Origin: Theobroma cacao
Lineage: Eukaryota > Streptophyta > Magnoliopsida > Malvales > Malvaceae
Length of the DNA: 64,000 bases
NCBI RefSeq assembly: GCF_000208745.1
Contig: NC_030852.1
Location: 19,689,859-19,753,858, forward strand
Direction of reading: 5' to 3'
Positions 23,291 to 34,273 of the stretch are shown piece by piece. Every line of letters starts with the position of its first letter. The first letter of the stretch is position 1. The notes under the pieces were generated by a model. That model was not told where the DNA came from. It did not search any database and saw only the letters and a list, made by a program, of their open reading frames with translations. Made by a program: the position numbers and the translations under genes.

Positions 23291-23576
23291 TGATATAAAA
23301 TATAAAGAAACATATATTGAGAAAATAATTGAGAGAAGAATTTAGAGGAGAATTGAGAAAAAAGTTATGGTTTATTTCTCATGAGATAAGAACTTCTGGT
23401 TCATTTCTCATTATTTTTGATTATTATTGATTGTCTATTTTTCATCAAATACAAAGCCCTATTTATAGGGTTACATAGATGTCGATATTGATGAACCATA
23501 ATAAATGTATACATTGATTATGAATGGAACTTGAAGGGTTGGGAGATTCAATGGACAAACTCATTTATTCATAACA
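23291..23576 (-). repeat. 5' LTR of copia C
   Basis: Partner of 4634-4920. The minus-strand TATA-like CTATAAATAGGG (plus ATTTATA 23461-23467) is the likely promoter core. Followed on the plus strand by GGTGT, the duplicated target. Confidence 0.88.
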
Positions 23577-23581
23577 GGTGT

Positions 23582-23699
23582 GTTAATTTTAGTAATTAAC
23601 AATAAGGATTAATTCAATTCTCTGTGGGATTGACACTCTACTCATCTCTATATTATCTTTGTGATACGTATACTTGCATGGGTAAAAAATTGAACAACA
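23582..23699 (+). repeat. 5' LTR of Athila B, right part
   Basis: Continues the LTR after copia C with GTTAATTTTAGTAATTAACA and ends TTGAACAACA. It matches the end of the 3' LTR at about 32304-32424. Confidence 0.88.
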
Positions 23700-23705
23700 A
23701 GTTTT

Positions 23706-23723
23706 TATTATCGTTGCCAGGGA
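23706..23723 (+). other. Primer-binding site of Athila B (tRNA-Asp type)
   Basis: TATTATCGTTGCCAGGGA against the ideal TGGCGCCGTTGCCGGGGA. The 3' two thirds (CGTTGCC) are intact; the first bases are mutated. Confidence 0.7.
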
Positions 23724-23746
23724 ATTGTTTTTTAGTTTTTTTTAAT

Positions 23747-26085
23747 GCTGGAAGTTCTCACATGACCCAGCTATCCGGTTAAATTTTATTAATTAAAATT
23801 AAATTATAAAGAAGAGGGAGGCCTAAACTATACCTCCAGCATTACATGAGATAGATAAAATAAATTAAGAAATTCTCCTAATAAAGACATTACTTTCCCA
23901 GCATAATGGTTTAAAATCCATTTGGAGAGTAATAGCATTTTAATACAAGAATCTATGAAAAAATATATAAACATAAATTAGGAGTACTACTCCTTTACAT
24001 TTACTTAAAACAAACGTAAGGTAAATTTAATTTATCTAGTCTAAGGGTTCCCCGTAGCTTACCTTGTGTTGTGAAAAAACATGAAGGTTTTGGTGCTTAT
24101 GTCCAACATTAGATAGATAGTCAGCAGCTTGATTTCCTTCCCTATAAATATGAGAGATGCGAAAAGACATGCCAGATAAACATTTTCGAATAGATTCCAA
24201 TAGGTAACGAATTTTAGAAGAACCTTTTTGACCTTCCTATATCTTTTGTATCACCACTTTGGCATCCATCTCTATCCATACATGGGACACATTATATTCA
24301 ATGCATAGTAGTAAGCCTCTATGTAACGCCATTAACTCCGCCTACAATGAATTATGTGGACCAAGATTTTCAGAAATACCAAAACTTAAATTACCTGTAT
24401 GTTGTCTTAGGACTCCTTCACCAGTAGCATTCTAGAAATCATCTTCGGCACTACGATCGACATTCAACTTTAGTTCACCTATCAATGGTTTCGTCTAATA
24501 AATAATTTTAGGGGATACCTAGTTCTCAAGTTTAAAGTGATATCCCCAATGTATAGCAATATCCATATCCCTTTTCCATTGCCATTTACATAACAAGTTA
24601 CCCTGAAAAAGCTGTCTCAACATTTTCATAATACGCCAAATTACTCGATCAGGTTACATGTTCACTTCCCTATGTTTTGCATCATTTCTTTCAACCAAAA
24701 GGAACCAAAAAATGAATAATGGTAATAATATCCAGATATGACCGAATTTAGTGTAATCACCTGAGTAGTACCAAGCATTGAGAACATGTATAACATTTTG
24801 AGGATTAGTAACACAGATTTGCAAGAATTTTGCAAAATAATTCCAAACCTGTTGTGCCACTGGACTCCCCCACAAAACATTCATTACTAATTCCTCTGAT
24901 TGGCAACAAAGGTACTTGGATGGTAAGTGAAAGCCTCTAGTTTTCATCCTTAACTCCACAAGGACCTAATTATGCACCAAGCACCATAAAAAGAAAGACA
25001 CAGTAAGTGGCATACTCTTGTGCCAAATTAACTTAAACATTAGATTTGTAGGTTGTCTTTGTCTAAGTAGTTCCCATTCACTCTTAGTAGTAAATTCTCC
25101 ATTTGGTGTAAGGGCTTAATATGCGATATCTTCCTTGCTACTGTTAATAGGAATCTTTAAAATTTCATCAACAATGGCTTCTGGTACAACAGCTTTTAGC
25201 TTATCCACATTTCATTCATTATTATGAAAGAAATGATTAACTTTAATCATGGAGTGAGTATATGAACGGAAAGATTTTACCAGTGGTTCATCTCCCATCC
25301 AAGCATCATACCAGAAAAATAATTCCCCTTTGCCTATCCTCCATTGTATTTGTTGTCCAGATGTGTCTCTACCATTAATCATTCGTTTCCATGTCAAAGA
25401 ATCTTGCAGGTTGGTAGTGACTGTGTGAGGAATTTTTCTAGTGCAATATTTAGCTCTCATATATAGTGTCCATAAGCTTCTGCATGTTTGAAATCGCCAC
25501 CAAAGCTTAGTAGTAAAGGCTTTAAAAACATCTTGCAAGCTACGAATGTCTAGTCCTCCTTCTAAACTCGAGAAGATAATTTTATTCCAAAATGTTAATG
25601 GATCCGTTTGCTGTCCGTGGAGTTTCCCCATAGAAAACTGTTGAAAAGTTTGCCTATTTTTTCTATAATGCTCACCGGGGGCTTAAGTACTTGCAGCAGG
25701 TAAATGGTAATGATAGAATGCTCCGTAATAGAGTAATACGGACGCCAGGAGAAAGAATTTTGTTTTCCCAACCTGTGATATGATCACGAATTTTATTAAG
25801 AAGTGAATCAAAAGCATTACCTTCTTAGGACCTTTATGAAGGGGGGCACCCAAATAAGTAATTGGCAAGGTTTTGTGCTGAAATCCCATGGTTTGAAAGA
25901 TAATGTGCCTTCTGAAACCAGCTATAGTTTGAGATGTGACAAAGCAACTTTTATCATGATTTACTTTTTGTCTCGAGATCTGCTCATACTCTTGTAAAAA
26001 AGCAAGTATTTTCTCAAAAGCTAATTTACTTCCATTAGTAAAAATCATAATATCATTCGTAAAAGCAAGATGGCTTATATTCATG
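23747..26085 (-). mobile_element. LINE2: second L1-type element, strongly 5' truncated
   Basis: Same family as LINE1 by 3' end and protein words. T runs at 23725-23743 correspond to the poly(A) tail. The right edge lies inside RT. The Athila leader is interrupted: it resumes at ATATAATACCAAGC near 26091, as in element E at about 56025. A short repeat TTAAT at 23742-23746 and 26086-26090 may be part of the target-site duplication, but the T-rich left edge makes this uncertain. Confidence 0.8.
24040..26084 (-). pseudogene. LINE2 ORF2 fragment: end of RT, zinc-binding region, RNase H
   Basis: Begins within the RT at ISHLAFTNDIMIFTNGSK (again N in place of the first catalytic D), then EQISRQKVNHDKSCFV and LPITYLGAPLHKGPKK. 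GQQIQWRIGKGELFFWYDAW and SKYLCCQSEELVMNVLWGSP belong to the region before and in the zinc-binding part. The RNase H is seen in scattered words to about 24040. Many stops and frameshifts. No endonuclease remains. Confidence 0.8.
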
Positions 26086-26163
26086 TTAATATAATACCAA
26101 GCATTCTTAATTTTAATATAGACTTTTCTTTTCTTTAATTTTTTAGGTACTTTTGGTCATTAT

Positions 26164-27990
26164 ATGCGAAGAGCTTGAAATTTGAAAATTGTTCCTTTTG
26201 ATCCGAAAATTGAAAAGACTTTTCGAAGACTTCGGAGGAAAAATAAAAAAGTTTATGCACCAAGTAAAACAATGGTTGATCAACAAGAGGAAGAGACCAA
26301 GCCTTTGAGGGATTATGTTGTCCCATGAGTACAAAATCTCCACTCTAGTGTTCGAAGACCTCTTATTCATGCCAACAACTTTGAAATTAAGCCATCAATC
26401 ATTTAGATGATTTAGATTGCTGTTCAGTTTTGGGGTTTGCCTATTGATGATCTGAATTTTCATATTATAAATTTCCTGAAAATCTGTGATACATTCAAGG
26501 CTAATGGTGTTACTGATGATGCCATAAGATTGAGGCTTTTCCCTTTTTCATTGGGAGATAAAGCAAAGAGTTGGTTAAATTCGTTTCCTATTGGTTCCAT
26601 TAATACTTGGGATGATTTGGCTCAAAAATTCTTAGCAAAATTCTTCCCACCTGCAAAGTCAGCGAAGATGCGGAATGATATCACTTTTTTCATGCAATTT
26701 GTTTCTGAATCACTATATAAGGCTTGAGAGAGGTATAAGGATTTGATAAGAAGGTGTCCTCACCATGGATTACCTAAGTGGCTACAAGTTCAGACTTTTT
26801 ATAGTAGTTTGCTAGGACCTTTTAGAACTACCATTAATGTTGTTGCAAGAGGTGCACTCATGAGTAAATCCATTGATAAGGCTTATGATTTGCTTGAAGA
26901 GATAGCTTCTAATAATTATCGATGGTCATCTGAAAGATTGGGTATAAGAAAAATTGCTGGAATTCATGAATTAGATGTGATAAACACTGTTTCTACATAA
27001 TTGGCTTCTCTTGCAAAGAAAATAGATAAATTGAGTGTTAATGCTATTCAGAACTCCTTTATGACATGTGAATTTTGTGGGGAAGGACATTCCAATGACA
27101 ATTGTCCCAACTATTTTGAGTCTTGTCGATTTGATGGAAATAGGCAATAGAACAATCCCTATTCCAACACTTATAATCCGGTTGGAGGAATCATCCTTAT
27201 TTTTCATGGAATAACAACCAAGAGTCTTCATCAGTAGCTAAGTCAAACTTGTCTTCTGAATTTCCATCTAGAGCTCCTATGCTAGAGAAAAAGCCTTCAA
27301 TGGAAAATATGTTCATGCAGTTCATGACAAAGACTGATACATTCATGATAAAGACTGATGCATTCATAACAAAAATCGATGCATTTATGATAAGGACTGA
27401 TGCCTCCATTCAAAATCAAGTAGCTTCAATTAAAAATCTTGAGACATAAGTGGCCCAACTTGCTAGTGCTTTAAATACTAGACCTCATGGTACCTTACCA
27501 AGTGATATTGAAACTAACCTAAGAAGAGAAGGTAAGGAACATTGTTTGGCAATCACTGTCTGCAATGGAAAAGAGGTACGCAAAGAGGTAAGTGATCAAG
27601 CTTTAAATTTTGAGATTTCAATTGAATTTGATGAAAAAGAAATTGAAAAAATTACTGAAACAGAAATTGTGGTTGAAAAATCTGTTGAAAATTCAAAAGA
27701 AAAATCACAATTAAAATTTGCTCCCATATGTCCACCACCTTTTCCTCAATGTTTTCAAAAGCAAAAACTTGACAAACAATTCCAGAGATTTCTTAAGGTA
27801 TTTAAAAAGCTGCACATTAATATTCCTTTTACAGAAGCTTTAGAACAAATGCTAAGTTATCTTATACTCTTGAAAGATATCTTGACCAAAAAGAGAAAAT
27901 TGGAAGATTTTGAGACAATTGCACTTATTGAGGAGTGCAATGCTATAATCCAGAATAAGTTTTCACCAAAGCTTAAAGATCCAGGGAGTT
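26164..27990 (+). pseudogene. Athila B gag
   Basis: After the leader, ATG at 26164. The conserved Athila core follows: NFLKICDTFKANGVTDDAIR, SLGDKAKSWLNSFPIGSI, DLAQKFLAKFFPPAKSAKMR, RCPHHGLPKWLQVQTFYSSL and LLEEIASNNYRW. Zinc knuckle CEFCGEGHSNDNC near 27070-27110 is intact. 27324-27407 is four copies of a 21-base unit coding M-x-K-T-D-x-F repeats. VAQLASALNTRPHGTLPSDI follows, then KEHCLAITVCNGKEV. Stops and frameshifts break it into at least four pieces. Role: particle protein and RNA packaging. Confidence 0.88.
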
Positions 27991-28375
27991 TTTCTATTTC
28001 TTGCATTATTGGTAGTTTTAAAATTTTAAAAGCTTTGTGCTATTTGGGTGGTAGTGTTTCAATAATACCTTTATCTATTGCCAAAAAATTTGGATTTCAA
28101 AAGATACAACCCACTCAGTTACCTTACAATTATCAGATAGAACAATCAGGTACTCAGTTGGGATTATAGAGGATGTTTTGCTTAAAGTTGGGCATTTATT
28201 CATTTCGATGGACTTCATTATGCTAGAGATTGAAGATGATGTTGAAATTTCTCTTATTTTGGGAAGACCATTCTTAGCTACAGTTGGAGCAATTATTGAT
28301 GTGAAGAATGGAAAAATAACTTTCAAAGTTTGAGAGGAGCAAGTGGTATTTAATTTGTTCAATGCAACTCAGTAT
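27991..28375 (+). pseudogene. Athila B protease
   Basis: KALCYLGGSVSIIPLSIAKK matches the Athila protease (CDLGASVSIMPLS), but the active-site aspartate is tyrosine. After a frameshift near 28130 the rest follows: RIIEDVLLKVGHLFISMDFI-like words, ILGRPFLATVGAIIDVKNGK, ITFKV and VVFNLFNAT. The enzyme that should cut the polyprotein is inactive in this copy. Confidence 0.85.
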
Positions 28376-28379
28376 CCCT

Positions 28380-28711
28380 ATATAAATAGTTACTATAAAG
28401 TGGGTTTAGTTAATGAAGGTAAAGGTAAGCCTAGTCCACCACCTTCAACGGAGTAGGCGCCAATTCTTGAGACAAAACCACCACCACTTTTCAGTCACCT
28501 TGATTTTGTGGTTGTACAGTGAGTAGTATTTTCTAATTCACAACTCCATCTTTTGCCATGAAATCTTAGACCATATTGGGGGAACACCTTTAAGGTGGTA
28601 AAGATTCATCCTTATGATGTTATCGAGATTTATATTGGGCTTACTGGAGTAGTCAAGATTAATAAAGAAAGTCTCGAGCTGTATAAAGTAGTGCATAAGG
28701 GGGTGCCATAG
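28380..28711 (+). pseudogene. Athila B integrase C-terminal tail joined to protease
   Basis: Directly after the protease and a short proline-rich linker (KPSPPPSTE), the frame gives FVVVQ, NLRPYWGNTFKVVKIHPYDV then IEIY, as at the end of Athila integrase (usual R-x-RW-x-GPF-V). RT, RNase H and the integrase core are absent between protease and this tail. The final stop TAG at 28709-28711 lies inside the stem of a hairpin. Element E has the same layout. Confidence 0.75.
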
Positions 28712-29080
28712 TCAAGCTAGTGACTATAAAGAAACGTTTCTTGGGAAGCAACCCAAGCACTCTAACTTACTTTCTTTTATTTATTTAATTATTAAATTAA
28801 TAACACTCTTTTTTATTTGTGTAGGTACATGTAAAAAAAAGTTTCAAGAAATTTTTTAAAATTAAAAAAAAAAAAATTTTTGATAAAAATTTTTAAAAAC
28901 AAAAAAAGGGTGGTAAGCCACGGCTTCTACTATGGGAAGCTGCATATTTTCGGACATAAAATAACATGAGCCATGACTTACTAGGCTCGAAGCCTCAGCT
29001 CAGTTAAAAAAAAAAAAGACTCTTGTTGATCATACATGGGGTAAGCCGTCCCTCACTCTGAAGTGGGCTGCCAACAATTG

Positions 29081-29333
29081 GTAGCCCACTACCCACTACC
29101 CTCCATTGGGTTGCCGACATTGGGCAGCCCACTAACCAAACCCAATCCCCCCCTTTTTATTTGGGTAGCCCACTACCAACTACCTTCCATTGGGTTGCCA
29201 ACATTGGGTAGCCCACTAACAAAACCTAATCCCCCCATTTTTATTTGGGCAGCCCACTACCCCGTAAACCCCCCTTGTTGTGGGCTGCCCACTCCCCATA
29301 ACCCTTTCCCTTTTTTTTTTTTTGGGGCTACCC
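29081..29333 (+). repeat. 84-bp tandem repeat, about three copies
   Basis: Units start at 29081, 29165 and 29249 with GTAGCCCACTACC or GCAGCCCACTACC, and carry ATTGGGTTGCC and AATCCCCCC. 84 is a multiple of three, so the array reads through as a repeated proline-rich peptide, but nothing suggests that it is translated. Confidence 0.8.
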
Positions 29334-30814
29334 ATTACCTAATAAAACTCCTTTTCTTTATTTTCTTTTTTGTATTTTTTTCTACATTAATCTTTATTAT
29401 TTTCTTTTTGTAGTAAAAAAAAATTCCTAGAAATGAGAACGAGGAAGATGACAATAGAAACCAAGAGGAGGGCTAGCACTTCTCCAAGATTCATCCAATC
29501 ATTAGGGGAGTATTCTTTACCTTTTCTTTATTTTTTAACATTGAGGACAATGTTTAGTTTAAGTTTGGGTGGGGGGATGAATTTATTTTTCTAGTGATGA
29601 ATATTCTGTGGAAGTTTTAGATTTAATTTTATTTGCATGCGTATTTATAAATAATTTAGTATTAGTTGGTAAATGAATATATTTCTTGTTTGAATTTTAA
29701 GAATCTAGAGTAAAGTTGTGCCAAAATTTTCGATGATTTCTCTATCCAATGATTATAACTAGTTGTCTTGAATTTTTAACTTTTGGTGAATATGGTTTTT
29801 GCTTAGATTCATGCTAAATGCTTTTGTTAAGTATCATTGTTAGGATGTGATTTTCATAATTTTGAGTACTATATCTTTTATTTTGAATTATTATGAATAT
29901 CTAGAGTTGCATTGATATAAAATTTTTAGATTATGTCATGAATTCTAGAATTTGCTTAATTTTTCTCACAAGGTGAAATCCTAGACAATAATTAGTTAGG
30001 GATATGATTTAGGCCATCTTTGGACCTTTTGAGGCTAAAAAGCCTACCTTGTTAAATTTTTATCCCTAGTATACCCTTTTGAGCCTAATTTCCCTTTTCT
30101 TTACTTAACTATATAATAATTGAGCATAGCATTAAAATTAAATTTTCAATTTTGCAACCCTCACTCCTAAGCATGTATATTGTTTTAGGAAATTTAAATT
30201 GAGCTAAATGTTAAAAAAGGTAGAAAGGCGATGTTGATGTGAAATAAAAAAAGAGTTCAAAATTTGAAAAGTAAACCCATTACCTACAATACAAAGAAAA
30301 TAAGTTTGGGAATGTGAAATTGTGAAAAAAAAATGTGTTGAAAGAAAAAAAAAAGAAAAAAAAAGTTCAAATGTGGACGAAAAAGTGTACTTGGAGAAGG
30401 AGAATAGAGCTCTATAGATAGGTCCTAGAATAATTATGTGCTTAGGATGATTTGAGCTACATTAATAGCCTTTATCATACTATGACCCTAGCCATACATT
30501 ACAACCCTATTAAAGTCCTATTGATCCCTAACTTTGTATTAGTCTACATTAGTGGAGAGAGAGATGAAAAGTAAACATATGAAGTTCTAGTACTAATTTG
30601 AAATTTGTGTTGGCATAAACTCATCTGGATGTCATGATATTCTTGGTAAAGGACTTCACATACACACACACACGAAAATCCATTCGATAATGTGCTTGCA
30701 ATGGAATTGAAACATGAATTTGAATGACGACTATATTTTTCCTTTGATTAATGATTTCTAGACATACTTTTGAAGAAATTATAGGAAATCATTAAGTTGG
30801 TGCACTTTATCTCT

Positions 30815-30846
30815 AGTAGTAGTAGTAGTAGTAATAGTAGTAGTAA
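30815..30846 (+). repeat. AGT trinucleotide microsatellite
   Basis: About ten AGT units with one AAT interruption, in the B 3' non-coding region. Confidence 0.9.
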
Positions 30847-30934
30847 CTATATTTATTTTAGTTTTCATTAACTGAATTTGATTTTCGTAAGTTGGGTTCT
30901 TTTCTATATTTTGCTTGAGGACTAGCAAAATATT

Positions 30935-30947
30935 AAGTTTGGGGGTT
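30935..30947 (+). other. Polypurine tract of Athila B
   Basis: AAGTTTGGGGGTT directly before TGATAACT of the 3' LTR. This is the usual Athila plus-strand primer setting. Confidence 0.8.
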
Positions 30948-32424
30948 TGATAACTCTATGATATAGAGTTATTTGGGCTTAGTTTTGATAGTAATTTAGC
31001 TTAGTTCTTGCCGTAATGCAAAAAAATTAGTAAATTTTATTTAATTATTTTTAATTGAGTCAATCTAGTCATAGTTAATTTTATCCTTAATTTGGTGTTA
31101 ATGTGCTTAAGATAGGTTGTTATTGATTTATTTGTGCTTTTGTAGGTGTTTGATGAAAGAAGAATTTTAATAGAAGAAGGAGAGCAGTTTTGAGGTGCAG
31201 ACTTCCATTGCACATGTTTTGGTATTTCAACCTAACTTTCTCTACAAAGCTCCAAATGAAGCGATTCGTGACCATTGAAAAGATAAGAGAAAAATATACA
31301 ACTTTCATGTTTATCACTTCACCTAGTTCGACTTGGAAGATGGTCAAAAATCTTGTCGAAATTGACATACTGCGGTAGTCCTAGAGCAATTATGATTTTT
31401 GTTAATTAATTAGCAAGGCTAACTTCTTTCTTCACCCAACTTGGCCTAACTTCAAAGCCCTATAAAAACAAACTTTCAAAGAACTTTTTAAAAGAAAAAA
31501 AAAAAGAGAGAGCAAAACACCATATTGGCAGCTGAGAGTCAAGCCACAAAGTTATTGAAGCTAAGAAGAATTTGAAGGAGATAAGGAGATTTGGAGATCA
31601 AGAATACAATTCTTGGGTTTTTCAATCTTTTTGTTATTTTCTTATTTTTCTTAGTTTGATTTGAATGTTTAAACTTTATTCAATGATGATGTGTGACTTG
31701 ATCGGGAACTAAATTGTTAATCTAAGATTATGATTGAACTCAATATGTAGTTTGAATTATTTACCTCTCTTTTGATTATATTTGATAGATTTAAGTTGTT
31801 TATTTTATTCTGTTCTTAATGCTTCTAGTTGATTGGCCACTAATTAGATTGAATTGGAAACCTAGGTTAAACCTTGACGAAAGAGATTTAGGTAGACCTT
31901 GAACAAAATAGCGTATGATCGAATGCACTTAGTTGATTAGGTGATTTGATTTGCATATAGGGTAGACATACACCTATAAGCTATACGTAGTCAAAATTAG
32001 AGCACAAACTTAATGAATCTTTCGTCAATATAATTTACATAGACATATAGTAAATTAATTGGGAAAGGTATTTTTATGAGAAACTTGATAGAAACTTGTA
32101 AATAATTTAGAACTTTAGGTTAGGAACTTAATCCATTAAACTGAGTTAAAAGAGAGGAACAATATTCAGATGAAGTGTTGAGGGATATCATAATCTTAGG
32201 TCTGGTAATTACTAGAAGTAATTTTGCTAATATATTAGTTTTAATTATTAGTTTATTAGTTTCAATTTTTCTTTTTAATTTTAATTATTAGATAAATTAA
32301 GGTGTGTTAATTTTAGTAATTAACAATAAGGATTACTTAAATTTTTTGTGAGATCGACACTCTACTCATCTCTATATTATCTTTGCGATATGACTACTTG
32401 CGTGGGTAAGAAAATTGAACAACT
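30948..32424 (+). repeat. 3' LTR of Athila B
   Basis: Uninterrupted, about 1477 bp, from TGATAACTCTATGATATAG to TTGAACAACT. The last base pair is CT where the 5' LTR has CA. Terminal hairpin 30950-30972, shared module about 31248-31352, TATAAAAA at 31461. It gives the empty sites that prove the copia C insertion in the other LTR. ACTAG follows as target duplication. Confidence 0.92.
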
Positions 32425-32429
32425 ACTAG

Positions 32430-33960
32430 CTATTCAAGCAAACAATTTTGAGATCAAGCCAGCTATCATCACCATGATTCAAACCTCAGTTCAGTTTGAA
32501 GGCCTTCCAAATGATGATCCCAATGGCCATATATCAAACTTCTTGGAGATTTGTGACACTTTCAAACATAATGGTGTCACAAATGATGCAATTCGTTTAA
32601 GGTTTTTTCCTTTATTTTTAAGGGATAAAGCTAAAGCATGGCTGAATGTGTTCCCTACTAGCTCAAAAATAACATGGGATGATCTTGCTCAGAAGTTCCT
32701 TGTTAAGTTCTTTCCTCCAACTAAGATAGCTAAAATGAGGAATGATAGTACATCATTTATGCAAAAAGATTTTGAATCGTTGTATGAAACTTAGGAAAGA
32801 TACAAAGAATTACTTTGACATTGTCTTCATCATGATCTTCCAAAGTGGCTTCAGGTGATAACTTTCTACAATGATTTGAGTGGCCATGTTCAAAAGACCA
32901 TTGATGCTGCTGTAGGGAGGAGCTTTAATGGCCAAATCGATTGATGAGGCATTCGATTTGTTGGAAGAGATGGATGCAAACAATTACCAGTGGCCAACAG
33001 AGCAAGCAATGCATAGGAGAGTAGCTGGAATTCATAATGTAGTTGCTTTTCAGCCCTACCTGTAGAGGTAATAGCTTTAACAAAAACTCTTGAATCTTTT
33101 AGTACTAACTTTATGCAAAGTCCTTTTGTAGCTTATGAGTATGGTGGAGATAATCATGCAAGTCATCTGTGTCTAAGCTCAACAGAAACAGTGCAATTTG
33201 TGGGGAATAAACAGCATAATAACCCATTCTCCAACATTTACAACCTATGGTGGAGGAATCAACCCAATTTCTCTTGGGTTAACAATCAAGTGGCGTCATC
33301 AACTTGAAAACCAAATGCACTTTTGGAATTCCAACAGCAAGCCAAAGCACCTCTCTCAGAAAAGAAGCTAGCTGTTGAAGATTTGCTAAGGCAATACATG
33401 ACATAGAATGATAGCATCATACAAAGGCAAATAGCTTTCATTCAGAGTCAAGTAGCATTAATTCGAAACCTTGAGTCTCAAATTGGTCAACTTGCCAATT
33501 TATTAAACAACCAACCTCAAGGAACATTGCCTATTGATACAGAGGTGAATCCTAGAGGAAAAGGTAAGGAGCAAGTTATGGTAATCACCTTGAGGAGCGA
33601 AAAAAGAGGTTGAAAATAGTGTTAAGCCAGCTAATCTTCAAGATAATCCTATTAAAAATGAAACAGTGATTGAGATAGATAATAAGCAAATCCAAGACAA
33701 TGTAGTAAAGGCAAGTTTACCACCACAACCCTTTCCTTTGAGCCTTTAGAAATAAAAGCTTGATAGGTAATTCCAAAAATTTCTAGAGGTATTTAAAAAG
33801 CTTCACATCAACATTCCTTTTGCAAAAGCTCTAATGCAAATGCCATCATATGAGAAGTTTTTAAATGACATATTGATGAAGAAGAGGAAATTGAAGGATT
33901 TTAAGACAATTACACCCACTGAGGAGTGTAGCACGATAATCTAGAACAAGCTTCCACCAA
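32430..33960 (+). pseudogene. Athila A gag, main part
   Basis: Resumes after element B with AIQANNFEIKPAIITMIQTS, then DPNGHISNFLEICDTFKHNG, RDKAKAWLNVFPTSSKITWD and AQKFLVKFFPPTKIAKMRND. After a stop (YET then TAG) come ERYKELL, LPKWLQV and LLEEMDANNYQWP. In the zinc-knuckle region the reading is VAYEYGGDNHASHLC, with tyrosines in place of the first two cysteines. IRNLESQIGQLANLLNNQPQ and GTLPIDTEVN follow. Stops and frameshifts throughout. Confidence 0.88.
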
Positions 33961-34273
33961 AGCTTAAAGACCTAGGGAGTTTTTCTATCCCTTGCTCAAT
34001 TGGTAATTTTAATTTTTTGAAAGCTTTGTGTGATTTAGGTGCTAGTGTCTTAATAATGCCTTTGTCTGTTACTAAGAGACTTGGACTGATGGAGATTCAA
34101 CCTACTACAGCCACCTTGCAATTAGCAGATAGAAAAATGAGGCACCTCTATGGGAGTATAGGGGATGTCTTACTTAAAGTGGGGAAATTATACATTCTAG
34201 TGGACTTCATAGTACTTGAAATGGAAGAGGCTCAAGAGGTTCTAATCATAATAGGATGTCCATTCTTGGCCAC
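33961..34273 (+). pseudogene. Athila A protease, truncated
   Basis: KALCDLGASVLIMPLSVTKR keeps the DLGAS active site; LGLMEIQPTTATLQLADRKM and LVDFIVLEMEE follow. It breaks off at FLATVG, where other copies continue into AIIDV. The following sequence is LTR M, so the rest of A is missing. Confidence 0.85.

Larger units (their letters stand above)
4634..23576 (-). mobile_element. Ty1/copia element C, minus strand, with two nested inserts
   Basis: LTRs of 287 and 286 bp (4634-4920 and 23291-23576) differ at roughly two dozen sites by eye. On the minus strand they open TGTTATGAATAA and close TTTATATCA. Minus-strand order is gag, zinc knuckle, protease, integrase, RT, RNase H, as in Ty1/copia. 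SIRE-like D interrupts the integrase and LINE1 the RNase H. The flanking duplication GATGT/GGTGT agrees with the empty site in the other LTR of B. All coding parts carry stops or frameshifts. Confidence 0.9.
28712..30934 (+). other. Athila B 3' non-coding region
   Basis: Starts with two stem-loops (28708-28727 and 28740-28757). Then an 84-bp tandem repeat (29081-29333), A-rich stretches near 30300-30365 and a CA run near 30663. AAGTTTGGGTGGGGGG (29561-29576), preceded by ACATTGAGGACAATG, looks like a second polypurine tract. No coding region seen; any env-like gene is absent. Confidence 0.65.
3263..32424 (+). mobile_element. Athila-like gypsy element B (non-autonomous), with nested inserts
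   Basis: Matching LTRs at 3263-4633 plus 23582-23699 and at 30948-32424, a tRNA-Asp-type primer site, gag, protease, an integrase C-terminal tail, a long 3' non-coding region and a polypurine tract. No reverse transcriptase, RNase H or integrase core is present. Net of inserts C (in the 5' LTR) and LINE2 (in the leader) the element is about 7.9 kb. The flanking duplication GCTAG/ACTAG has one mismatch. It lies in the gag of element A. The missing pol parts imply that movement depended on enzymes from another element. Confidence 0.85.
1257..34273 (+). mobile_element. Athila-like gypsy element A, split by element B
   Basis: The left part is an LTR, a tRNA-Asp-like primer site and the gag N-terminus (to 3262). 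The right part restarts at 32430 with gag and protease. The two halves join in frame: the gag reading SIRGL before the insert continues as AIQANNFEIKP after it. A five-base duplication GCTAG (3258-3262) against ACTAG (32425-32429) flanks insert B. Element A has no visible 3' LTR; after the protease it runs into LTR M at about 34274. It is coding-dead. Athila elements are pericentromeric Ty3/gypsy retrotransposons. Confidence 0.85.

Noticed and set aside
29063..29413. Open frame with a repeated proline-rich peptide
   Set aside because: It reads through because the underlying 84-bp repeat has a length divisible by three. It lies in the 3' non-coding part of Athila B.
32348..32429. Apparent N-terminal extension of A gag starting in the preceding LTR
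   Set aside because: The open frame starts inside the 3' LTR of B; real A gag sequence only resumes at 32430.
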